Assembly: GCA_030267565.1 (NCBI GenBank)
Contig: BRXU01000013.1
Coordinates: forward strand, 124,001 to 188,000
Source: Pleodorina starrii
Taxonomy: Eukaryota; Chlorophyta; Chlorophyceae; Chlamydomonadales; Volvocaceae
Direction: 5' to 3'
DNA length: 64,000 bases
The translations under genes and the position numbers were made by a program. This document shows positions 33,201 through 41,252 of the stretch, piece after piece; positions within the stretch are counted from its first letter, which is position 1, and every line of letters begins with the position of its first letter. The notes beneath the pieces are model-generated. The model worked only from the letters and a program-made list of their open reading frames with translations. It made no database searches and was not told where the DNA came from.

Positions 33201-36200
33201 CGTGGCGCAATGCGTCGGCTGCACAGCAGCGTGTTTCGGACGCCTTTGGTGAGCCGGTGGTTGTTGACGCTGCGCGCTTCGGTTCCCTTGCGCATCGCTT
33301 GTCTGCCCACTGGACTAACCTCGCGGCTCCCGAGCTGCTTGCCTTAACTACTTCCCTGGTTCGTCCGGAGCATGATCTTTCCCTCCAAAGCATTTTGTCG
33401 CCCGGGCGCACGGTCAAACCCGCGCGCGTCCCGGAGGCGCAGGGGCTGTTTCCCTGCAACAAGGTTGGTGAGCCCCTTCGCGTTGCGCCGAGCCTTAGTC
33501 GCCCGGACTTGCAGTCCTTGTGTGATCTCGTGCATGATCCACTTGATCCGGATAACGGGGCTCTCACCATCACGGAGTCCGAGTGTGCCATGGGCTACCA
33601 GGCTGGGGATACCGAGGCCCCTGATGTCACTGACGCACAGCGCCGCGTCCTGCTGGGACTTGCTCCTGACGCCATGTCTACGGCTGGCATTTTGGCCATG
33701 TGCCGCGTTCTCTCGGACGTGTCCTTGCATGAGGTGGCAGCATTTGTGTCTGACGTAACCCCACAAGCGGCGCCTGAGCCGGTTCGTGGTCTTGCGTACC
33801 CTCTTTTCCCTTCGGAGGATCCCTCCCCGTGGTCCGTAGCTTTCGCAGCTGCAGCCCACGCTGAGGAGGCTGAGGCCGCGCGCCCGTCTGCTCGCTGGCC
33901 GGACATCTGGGACGATGAGGCGTCCATCCACTTCCTTCGCAACGGCACCCACCCGCCTAACCTTTCGGTAGAGGAACAGCGTCGCGTCGCGCGCCGTGTG
34001 GGGTCGTATACCATGCAGGGAGGCAATTTGTACCGTGTCTTTAACGATGCGAAGTCTCGGCTCGTGCCCAAGCCGCCTGATCGGGTTGAGCTCATTAGGC
34101 GCACTCACGAGGAGACGGGTCACTTCGGCATCCGCCGTACGATCGCCCTTCTCCTCACCCGGCACTGGTGGTACAGCATGTACCGCGACGTATCCAACTT
34201 TGTTCGTCATTGTGAGCACTGTGATCGGGTCAACACTTCTTTTGCGGCCCCGCAGCCCGATCTGCACCCCTTGCCTGTTCAGGGTTTGTTTTACCGGTGG
34301 GGGGTAGATTTGTGCGGGCCTTTGCCCGTTACCAAATCGGGGCACACTTATGTCATGATTTGTGTCGAGCATTTCTCCAAATACGCTGTTCTGGTGCCTC
34401 TGCCCGATAAGGAGGCGGGGCACACCGCTTTTGCATATCTGCACCACATTTTGGGGCGGTATGGGGCCTCAGCTGAGGTTTGCACGGACGGTGGGAGCGA
34501 GTGGAAGGGTCCTTTCGCGCAACTGCTCCTTGATTCGCTAATCGACCACCGCCAGACTTCACCCAACCACCCTCAAGCAAATGGCTTAGCAGAACGCGTC
34601 GTGCAGACGTGCAAGCGCGCGCTACGCCGCATGGCTAGGCAGCGTGCCGAGGGCCGGGACTGGGACGAGCTGCTGCCGTACGTCATGCTGGGCTACAACT
34701 GCTCGACCCACAAGTCCACTGGTTTCAGCCCCTACCTGCTGCTGCACGGCGTGGAGCCCACCATTCCGCCTGCCGTCAAACCAAGGTTTGACGTTCCGGT
34801 TTCGTTTGATGATGGGGAGTTAGCTGCGGCGTCAATTTTGACGCGTGCGGACGCTATGCGCCACCGGATGGCCATTGCTGGGGAGAACTTGCTGATAGCG
34901 CAGCACCGGGATACTCTGCGCTATGCTGCGCTGCGTGGGGGCGGGTACCATCCCAAGCTGCGTGAGTTTGACGTCGGGGACTACGTGTATTATCGCAACA
35001 CTAGCTCCCGCACCACGCTTGACCCGCCTGCCCAACCAACCATCTTGCGCGTCATTGAGGTGCGCCCCAGTGGCGTGCTGGTTTTGGAGGGTCACTGCGG
35101 TCAGACCCTGAAGTCGCACGTGAAGGACTGTGCGCCTTGCCATCTGCCCATCCGTGATGAAGTGGTTGACCCGCGCGTCGCACGCCCGTCTGCCACTCTG
35201 TCCTGTGAGGTGTGCCGCTCCCCCAAAGGGGAGGAGTGGATGCTGCTCTGTGATAGCTGCGGTACGGGCTGGCACACGTATTGCATGAAGCCGGCCCTGA
35301 AGCAAATTCCCGAGGGCACGTGGGTGTGCCCCAACTGCACAAGCAAGGGCGTTACGCCCGAAAGCGTGGATGCACGTCCCATCGACAGGCCCCGTGAGCC
35401 TGGTGCGTCTAAGATGCCCCCTGCCAAGTCGGCTTCCAAGCCGGTTCCCCCTCAGTACTGGTCGGAACTTCAGGGCGCGAAGGTCGTTCGCCAGGACCAC
35501 GGTGCTCAAGGTGTGGCTGCGGCTAAGAGTGGCGTCGCAACCTATGCTGGTCGCCAAGGGCGCCGGCACCTCTTCGAGGTGTTGTATGATGATGGTGAGC
35601 TGGAGCTTGTGGAACCCACGCGCCTGAGGACTATGCTGGCGCCAAAGGTCGCTCGCCCCGTGCGGGCAAGCCGTGCGGCTGCGGTGACCGCTCAGCCGGA
35701 GACCTGGAAGCTTGGAGCTGGAGGAGATGTGGCATGTGCGCTGATGGCTGCGATGCCGGGTGAGCACCCTCCGGCTAAGGTGGCTCTTCTCTCTCGTGTT
35801 GTGGGTTCTGCGGCGTTCGATACCCCGCCGGTGCCGATTCAGCACGTCCAAGCGTTGACGGAGTACGTGGAGCTGGGTATGGTTCGGGATGCGCTTCTCC
35901 CGTGGGGTGCGGACCCCGCGGTTCGATCGGTGCTGGTCAGCAAGGGGATTCGGGTTTCCAAAGGTAAGTTGTCAGATGCGCGCGAGCCGCTCGCGCCAGG
36001 GTTCTACGAGGCGGCGAGAAAGCAGTTGTCGTCGGTAGAGTCGGTGTTCCTGTCGGTTACGGGTGCGCCTCTGGATCTTGCAATTCCGGCGGCGCTGAAG
36101 GTGGCCCAGAGCTTCGTGGTAGCGCGGGTTCCGATGTCGTATGTCTCGGGTGCGGATGAGGTTCGCATGCGCTGGTTGAAGTCGTTGCAGAAGCAGGATA

Positions 36201-36328
36201 GGTTGTTGATGTTTAGGTGCCCGTTCGAGGCCGGTCAGGAGCTGTTCATGTGGCTGGTGGTTTTCGCGTCGCCCGCCATTCGGCGGTTGGTGGTTAAGCA
36301 GAGCGGTTTCGTGGAGGACATCGCATAA
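30050..36328 (+). CDS. pol ORF: RT, RNase H, DNMT3-like MTase, integrase, PHD, Tudor-like
   Basis: 2092 codons; the true entry is probably by frameshift near 30100 rather than the ATG. Residues (counted from 30050): two hydrophobic segments near 104-125 and 184-206; RT with KLDLRQGFLQIPI and YVDD 509-512; RNase H from LILHTDFSNRGIGAVL (D659); DNMT3-like domain about 900-1095 with EPIGGLCAGLEA, VFAGWCWHDVG (C1003), FVCEQPRASW (E1046) and VVVDAARFGSLAHRLSAHWT; integrase zinc motif H-x4-H / CEHC near 1350-1391; catalytic D1420, D1480, E1515; SH3-like GDYVYYRN; PHD finger 1718-1764 with all eight ligands (CEVC, CDSC, WH, YC, CPNC); Tudor-like FEVLYDDGELELVEPTRL near 1845; tail to 2092 resembling a decayed Rossmann methyltransferase. 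RT, RNase H, integrase and PHD are firm calls, and DNMT3-like is strong. Confidence 0.9.
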   Translation: MRQRGLFLLFLLRRRAGGGAPRAEPFLPRPTQQDPEPHSQEPAHPTPNAGRQEPAQGTQPLQEKAEAREEANAEVNRKGATAPKRNLLGGLIGGIGGAAKGLCAFLYIALFASISSTAGMFHKHIASPVISALDRVIEHACVATAPPAHGQEKVRSTRKGKRKRARAPRGVPPCPPPARRSWPHFLSFALVASLLFTLAAGVGAVHGGVMGSDFARISSNVFTTGGVLLRQAGEGVSFAHGGDPCAPSDPGGSDAFQCPGGHASVMASVSSFTPEGVSAAAAYDRYEKDPDGGWIWGNSALFDTQSKAALQEVVRSRKGKAFAYSMEELPGYHGGQGPFTLELETERPVVQPPRRYSPKEKEVIAEKTAELVKAGIVVENTGPTVCVVNPVIAAKKDPETGMWTDHRMAQDYRPVNKVTRADRYGLHRPEDIFHQCAKARVFSKLDLRQGFLQIPIDPADQAKTSYWVGNKIMNYTRMPYGLKNASAKFQRVMDYELAKGGLDHCARAYVDDVLIFSNSVEEHIQHVAAVLDVLHGCGLRAHPDKSIFGADVIEYLGHNMSAQGISPHHAKVSAIMGLKPPRNVSELRSHLGFVNYYRCYIPNMSQLTTPLTHLLKKDQSWVWGPEQESAFNAIKAVFAQEGLVLRPIDYSKPLILHTDFSNRGIGAVLGQLDPDGNEYMCVCISRSLNKHERNYSSYKGEMLAAVWGCKSFRHHLLGGLKFTLVTDHQPLTYLMSTDGLTGQYARFAAVMQEYDFEVVHRPGLKHQNADVLSRYPSPSDADNTGARLDEEEPPSLARTQALLTHSKAQGLVFRTALASHRPVASFSDDFCPSPDVLLTGNLGLPIDPMNVPPDSEHEIVSTSRDRTHASAVKWVRAAAKANPQVFEANKTNPLSRAFFARGLGTGVTVYEPIGGLCAGLEACLRAGLKVDRYLCSESDPAAVRVVNMRLERLSAEFPKQFPPDAYRRVWLDLPLSLANVTEQALLSAGACDGSQWLVFAGWCWHDVGKEAGSLAPGACATDHVVRIVQTLQSIQRRAPAFMFVCEQPRASWRNASAAQQRVSDAFGEPVVVDAARFGSLAHRLSAHWTNLAAPELLALTTSLVRPEHDLSLQSILSPGRTVKPARVPEAQGLFPCNKVGEPLRVAPSLSRPDLQSLCDLVHDPLDPDNGALTITESECAMGYQAGDTEAPDVTDAQRRVLLGLAPDAMSTAGILAMCRVLSDVSLHEVAAFVSDVTPQAAPEPVRGLAYPLFPSEDPSPWSVAFAAAAHAEEAEAARPSARWPDIWDDEASIHFLRNGTHPPNLSVEEQRRVARRVGSYTMQGGNLYRVFNDAKSRLVPKPPDRVELIRRTHEETGHFGIRRTIALLLTRHWWYSMYRDVSNFVRHCEHCDRVNTSFAAPQPDLHPLPVQGLFYRWGVDLCGPLPVTKSGHTYVMICVEHFSKYAVLVPLPDKEAGHTAFAYLHHILGRYGASAEVCTDGGSEWKGPFAQLLLDSLIDHRQTSPNHPQANGLAERVVQTCKRALRRMARQRAEGRDWDELLPYVMLGYNCSTHKSTGFSPYLLLHGVEPTIPPAVKPRFDVPVSFDDGELAAASILTRADAMRHRMAIAGENLLIAQHRDTLRYAALRGGGYHPKLREFDVGDYVYYRNTSSRTTLDPPAQPTILRVIEVRPSGVLVLEGHCGQTLKSHVKDCAPCHLPIRDEVVDPRVARPSATLSCEVCRSPKGEEWMLLCDSCGTGWHTYCMKPALKQIPEGTWVCPNCTSKGVTPESVDARPIDRPREPGASKMPPAKSASKPVPPQYWSELQGAKVVRQDHGAQGVAAAKSGVATYAGRQGRRHLFEVLYDDGELELVEPTRLRTMLAPKVARPVRASRAAAVTAQPETWKLGAGGDVACALMAAMPGEHPPAKVALLSRVVGSAAFDTPPVPIQHVQALTEYVELGMVRDALLPWGADPAVRSVLVSKGIRVSKGKLSDAREPLAPGFYEAARKQLSSVESVFLSVTGAPLDLAIPAALKVAQSFVVARVPMSYVSGADEVRMRWLKSLQKQDRLLMFRCPFEAGQELFMWLVVFASPAIRRLVVKQSGFVEDIA

Positions 36329-36386
36329 GCGGTGCCGTCGTTCTCAAATAATTCAGCGTTTTTCGTACATTGTAGTCCTACCCGCT

Positions 36387-37020
36387 GGGGGGGGGAACTG
36401 GTCACTAGGCACATGTTTGGTCTTTTGTGCAGCCAGCTGTTCCGACAGCTGACAGAGCGTTTGGGTGTCATCGACGAATTGCCGTCAAACGGTTAATTAA
36501 CGTCAAGAACTGTTTTTGTCTGTTTGCTTATTAGGAGAACTTGATTTCGGTGCAGTCGTACTTGCATGACTGCTCGCCAGTCTGACTGGTGTGATCGCCC
36601 GTTCGCGGTCACTTAGTTACGGATCTTTGCGAGTTGTGTGTCGCACGCGCCGCTGTTGGGCGCGTTATGGCGTAAATGTTGTGATATATTTGTTGTTAGT
36701 ACGACGTATCGCATCGCTGTGTGAGCGTTGGTGGTAGGAACACCGGGGCCCGTGTCCGGCGTTCCGTAATCCGGGGCCTTACGCTTATCCGAGGGTTCCG
36801 TGATGAACTGTTGTGCGTATTTAAGGCCGAAAGCGAGCCTGTCTGGTCGCTTTTCGGCTCTGAACACTTGTAACGTTCTGAGCTAGGCAACAGGCCCCGT
36901 GCAGTCCCCTGGAGGTTGACAGCACGAGTACCACTCTTGATAGTGTAACACAGCGATCATCTTCATCCTCTAACCGGTAGCTCAAGGAGGTAGGGAATAC
37001 GTCGGTCCCTATTCCCCTTG
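36387..37020 (+). repeat. polypurine tract and putative 3' LTR of the retrotransposon
   Basis: A G9 tract at 36387-36395 is the likely second-strand primer. The downstream region has a TATA-like TATTTAAGG at 36818-36826 and extends to about 37020. By comparison with the antisense relative, where the repeat starts inside GATCCGACAG/CTGTCGGATC, this LTR probably starts at the matching CTGTTCCGACAGCTGACAG (about 36430). The 3' limit is uncertain because the 5' LTR is missing. Confidence 0.5.
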
Positions 37021-37162
37021 TTGTCGTGTCCGGTGCGGCTTGGTCAGTGTCGCTGCTGCAGGATCAAGTAGGCGGGCATACGTGGTGTACCTTCGCCGAG
37101 CTTGTCCCCTTGTTCGCAGCGCCTCTGCCATCCTGCCGCCCATCACAGCCGAAAAGCCGTAA

Positions 37163-37700
37163 ACGCGCTGCATCCAGTAAAGCTGTTTCACATGCGCCAA
37201 ATATACATAAATGGCGCAACGGCAATGCGGCACACTCGCAACGAGGCGTCACCGTAACGTAGATAGGATCATCCACCGGCTGCTGGCGAAGTCGGCTCCA
37301 CGCAGAACGGCTGACCATATAATGCTCAGTATTGCACAAATGGTGCAAATACGAGGATGATTGAAGTGTCTCGGCCACAGGCAAGGAAAAGAGTGACGAT
37401 GAAAGACCTTACATGTCTCTTCCGCTAGGCCAGGTCCACAACCTAACGAAAGGGGCCTACTAGTTGCTCACAGGCGACTGCCTGAGAGCAAATCGAGACC
37501 AGGCAACACGCCAAAGACTCGACTAAAATACGCAAAACAACTGTACGACATCCTACCCCCGAGATCTTCACGTGAGCTATACTACGTTACGAACTCGAAA
37601 GCAAACAACCTCGACTGACGTAGAACAAACAAACTACGCGAAACCGCAATATCAGGAAATAGGACGGTAAACTGCCGGTGACGGTAAACTGATCCGACAG
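37163..37700 (-). repeat. 538-bp LTR-like direct repeat, copy 1
   Basis: Identical to 38649-39186 except T at 37362 versus G at 38848. Its right end forms a perfect 20-bp palindrome, GATCCGACAGCTGTCGGATC, at 37691-37710. Confidence 0.9.
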
Positions 37701-38648
37701 CTGTCGGATCACATGACTGCACACGAACGAACCATGTGCCTACCCCGGACTCCCCCCCCAGCGTGCAACGCAGAAAGCAAAGCTGGAAATGAAGGGGTGC
37801 ACATGAAATCAGGTGCGGAGCAGTTCCAGCCATGACCGCACGACAATCCAAGCGTCCTGTCGGTAGGGCCGAGACAAGAAGATAAAATGTCAAACGTACG
37901 GCGAACACCAAGTCTGCACGCAAGCAGGAAACACCTGGAGAAGTGCCCAGCCCAAAACAACCAACGATGCAGCGGCGGGTCGCCAACACGCTCACCTAAC
38001 CACGGATCGGCCGAACAACAATACGGCATGCGCCTCCGCGGATCACCCCACTACGGACACATCGCATTCAACGATTCCCGGGATCTAGCACTGGCTCTGG
38101 CGGCTGGGCTCTGGCTCGGGCGTCACCACATCAGACGGACATCGTCAGCAATGGTCCCCACACGTGGCCCGGGATCTAGCACCTGCGCGTCACCCAGCCA
38201 GCCCACGTTGGGCGGGCGCGGAACACGACGGACAGCCACGCACTACGCAATAACATAAGCGATCTGGTCCCGCCTCAACTGACGCCTAATTCCTGCCAGG
38301 GTTCAGCACGACAACCTAACGCCGCTTCGCGTCACCTCAGTCAGCACTTCACGCAGGCCTAGCCCCTACCCGGGATATAGCTCTGGCTACCGGGCTCTGG
38401 CGTCACCTCTGTCGGTAGGCGTTACTATCCCTTCAACGTGGCCCGGGATATAGCATTGGCGAAGAAGTTGCGGCATCTACCCGCCGGCAAGACGCAGAAC
38501 TCGACAGTATCAGTCTCGGGCCAAAACGAATCCACTGCGTATACACAAATCAAGGCTCAATCCGAAGGTCAGGCGCGGCGACCAAATCATAATATCACGA
38601 CATCATGCTCGATAAGAACCAAGCACTTAGTCTCGATTTGCTGGGAAT

Positions 38649-39186
38649 ACGCGCTGCATCCAGTAAAGCTGTTTCACATGCGCCAAATATACATAAATGG
38701 CGCAACGGCAATGCGGCACACTCGCAACGAGGCGTCACCGTAACGTAGATAGGATCATCCACCGGCTGCTGGCGAAGTCGGCTCCACGCAGAACGGCTGA
38801 CCATATAATGCTCAGTATTGCACAAATGGTGCAAATACGAGGATGATGGAAGTGTCTCGGCCACAGGCAAGGAAAAGAGTGACGATGAAAGACCTTACAT
38901 GTCTCTTCCGCTAGGCCAGGTCCACAACCTAACGAAAGGGGCCTACTAGTTGCTCACAGGCGACTGCCTGAGAGCAAATCGAGACCAGGCAACACGCCAA
39001 AGACTCGACTAAAATACGCAAAACAACTGTACGACATCCTACCCCCGAGATCTTCACGTGAGCTATACTACGTTACGAACTCGAAAGCAAACAACCTCGA
39101 CTGACGTAGAACAAACAAACTACGCGAAACCGCAATATCAGGAAATAGGACGGTAAACTGCCGGTGACGGTAAACTGATCCGACAG
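38649..39186 (-). repeat. 538-bp LTR-like direct repeat, copy 2
   Basis: Second copy at an offset of 1486 bp. Its right end stops at GATCCGACAG and then diverges, so the palindrome of copy 1 is broken here. Confidence 0.9.
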
Positions 39187-39319
39187 ATTTGCAACGGGCC
39201 CCGAATCTAGTGCGGCGGGCGATTCATAGTGCGGCGGGCGCTTCACCGCGCACCACTACAGCCCCATCCAGTAACCCTCGCTCGTCGAGCAATACGCGTG
39301 CGATCACACAGACTCGGTC

Positions 39320-39359
39320 GTAAGTGTTCGTAAGCGTTCGTAAGTGTTCGTAAGCGTTC
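39320..39359. repeat. 20-bp tandem repeat x2
   Basis: GTAAGTGTTCGTAAGCGTTC occurs twice in tandem, each unit itself being two near-identical 10-mers. Confidence 0.85.
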
Positions 39360-39560
39360 GTTCTTGTCAATACACGTCGGTCACTCGCTCGTTTGCACGG
39401 AGTCACGTTATGGGACTAGCTGGCGGGGCGGGGCAGACGAGCACGATCTGGTGGTGGCCCCAGCGCAGGTCGAAGAGATGGACGAGCAACGGATCAGACG
39501 ACTGGATGGTCGCTGGCGCGGTGGTTTTCGAAGCTGCGTCTGTGTGGAAGAACACGGCAT

Positions 39561-39666
39561 GAGACGTACTAATTTTTGTGGCGAGTATTGCGGCGGTAGG
39601 TGGTTGGTTATTAGAGACGTACTAATTTTTGTGGCGAGTATTGCGGCGGTAGGTGGTTGGTTATTG
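39561..39666. repeat. 53-bp tandem repeat x2
   Basis: The unit starting GAGACGTACTAATTTTTGTG is repeated at 39561 and 39614, identical apart from the final base. Confidence 0.9.
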
Positions 39667-41252
39667 CGGGAGTCGCTGGCTTATTACTCGAAGGCCGGTT
39701 GTGTGAGCTCGTTGTTGTTGTTGGTTGGACACTCGCTGTGCCGACGGCGGTAGGGCGAACGCAGCAACACTTGTGACGTTGTGAGGTACCCCGACTGCGG
39801 GTCGGTTGGACCAGCATTACTATTCCCTATGATGCCGGACCCGGCACATCATTTCCCTGGGGGCCCGGGGCCCCGAACATGTGTGTGCATGTGGTACCGT
39901 AGTGCACTGGTGCGCTTCTTGAAAGGCCAGCAGTCCGGGCGGTGGGCTCTTTGAGCGGCTTCCGCACAGCTGCTTGCATCTTGACGTTTGGTTTCTGCTG
40001 CGGTGGGTCCTCACGCCTAGCGATGGACGGAGTGGCTGGTCGTCAGGTTGCCAATTTAGGGCGAGCGACCCGCTGCTGGTTGGGTGTACTCGGGTGGACG
40101 ATGCATGGAGGGCCCCAGGTAGAACCGGCAATGTGTGCACAGACTGACGGGTGGCCCACAGCCTGCGTGCGTGCGTGTCGGCCGCTACCGCTACTGCCAC
40201 CGCACCCGCCGCTATTCGGTGTCGAGTTACTGTGGCTGCTGGCTGATTTATATGCTGGGGTACTGGGGTCTTCAGATCTGAGGACGGACCCAGCACGTTG
40301 GCGAGGTTACACAAGCCGCCTGTAGTCAGTCTGGCATGATTGTATCGGGACAAGGCGCTCGTAGATAGTCATATCGCTGCCTAGATAGGCCACACGGCCT
40401 CACAGCGTGCAACGCTGAGGAACAAACTCGATCGTTTCGCAGAACTTGGCGCAGTGTCTGGTGCGTGACCCCGGAACCACCAGCAGGCTACCTACCTGAA
40501 ATCTGCACTGCCCGACACTCCCCACAACTATGTACCACCACTTGGCATCCCGCTGCGCTGCGTCCTGGCAGAGGGAAGTACCGGTAAGGTCGTCAGCCTC
40601 CCACAACCAACATCGTCCGTTGCCGGGGATTTCAGCCCCTCTCCCAGCCCCCCTTGTACGGCGGCTTTCTTCCGCATCCTCGGCTCCTCGGCCTCCGAGG
40701 ATCGAGGGCGGGGATTCGTTGTCATCGTGCTTATACTCCACAGTTCGCCCCGAGGGAAGTGCCTCAAGCGCAGACATCACCATGAGGGCGGCATTATGGA
40801 ACGATACTGAGCGCCATACGCTGAAGTATCACGCAAACGCAACGACGTAATATTGTACGGCAATTGTATGATTTCGTCCTAATGGGATCTCCACCCTACG
40901 CAAGCTCCCTCTGTTGCGCGGCTCTTCCCTGATTGATGAAACCTTCCTCCCGACACACGCACCAGCTGACCGCTCCGTAACGCTGCGGAACGCAGCACGC
41001 GACCAAGGGAAGCGGAACGCCGCACCCACCCATCCCTTCGTGCTGAGGGCGCCCACCAACAGACACACGCGCCACTGCTTCCGTGCACGCGGTGCGCACA
41101 AGCGTCCTACCTGACCACAACCCAAGCAACCCTCTCTCCCTCGCACAGACAAGCCGACTCTGATCGCTGCAGCTGCTGCTGCTGTTGTGCGGCGTCGGCG
41201 TCGGCTTGTGGGACCGTGTCACGTCGCGTCACGTTGCCACTTCCGACCGCCC

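Larger units (their letters stand above)
27801..37020 (+). mobile_element. Ty3/gypsy-type retrotransposon with DNMT3-like, PHD and Tudor-like domains; 5'-truncated
   Basis: Domain order: gag (CCHC knuckle), protease, hydrophobic linker, reverse transcriptase (YVDD), RNase H, DNMT3-like methyltransferase, integrase (HHCC, DDE), PHD finger, Tudor-like segment and a methyltransferase-like tail. Integrase following RNase H defines Ty3/gypsy order. A G-rich polypurine tract (36387-36395) follows pol, and an LTR-like region runs to about 37020. No 5' LTR or primer-binding site is visible, and gag opens directly after a TGA at 27798 with no ATG. The two ORFs are otherwise intact, so the copy is young but incomplete. 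The right boundary is estimated because no second LTR is present for comparison. Confidence 0.88.
37163..39186 (-). mobile_element. antisense LTR-type element remnant, apparently non-coding
   Basis: Two 538-bp direct repeats flank a 948-bp internal region with no coding capacity. Read on the minus strand, the repeat at 37163-37700 is preceded by a G-rich tract (complement at 37751-37759) and by AGGCACATGG sequence similar to that after pol of the main element at about 36410. The orientation is therefore minus, with the left copy as 3' LTR. No convincing target duplication or primer-binding site was found. The internal region carries four copies of CCCGGGAT(A/C)TAGC (38078-38455). It is best described as a non-autonomous relative or deletion derivative of the same gypsy clade. 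Confidence 0.6.
39187..41252. other. intergenic: small tandem repeats, then RNase HII 3' flank
   Basis: No gene is recognised. Two minor tandem repeats lie at 39320-39359 and 39561-39666. A short direct repeat AGTGCGGCGGGCG occurs twice near 39209 and 39228. The part nearest 41252 is probably the RNase HII 3' untranslated region. Confidence 0.5.

Noticed and set aside
33344..35851. Long minus-strand open frames opposite integrase
   Set aside because: They are shadows of the conserved plus-strand integrase and PHD coding sequence.
39820..40353. 177-codon minus-strand open frame
   Set aside because: No recognisable domain, poor compositional fit to the genes here, and no plausible splice partners.
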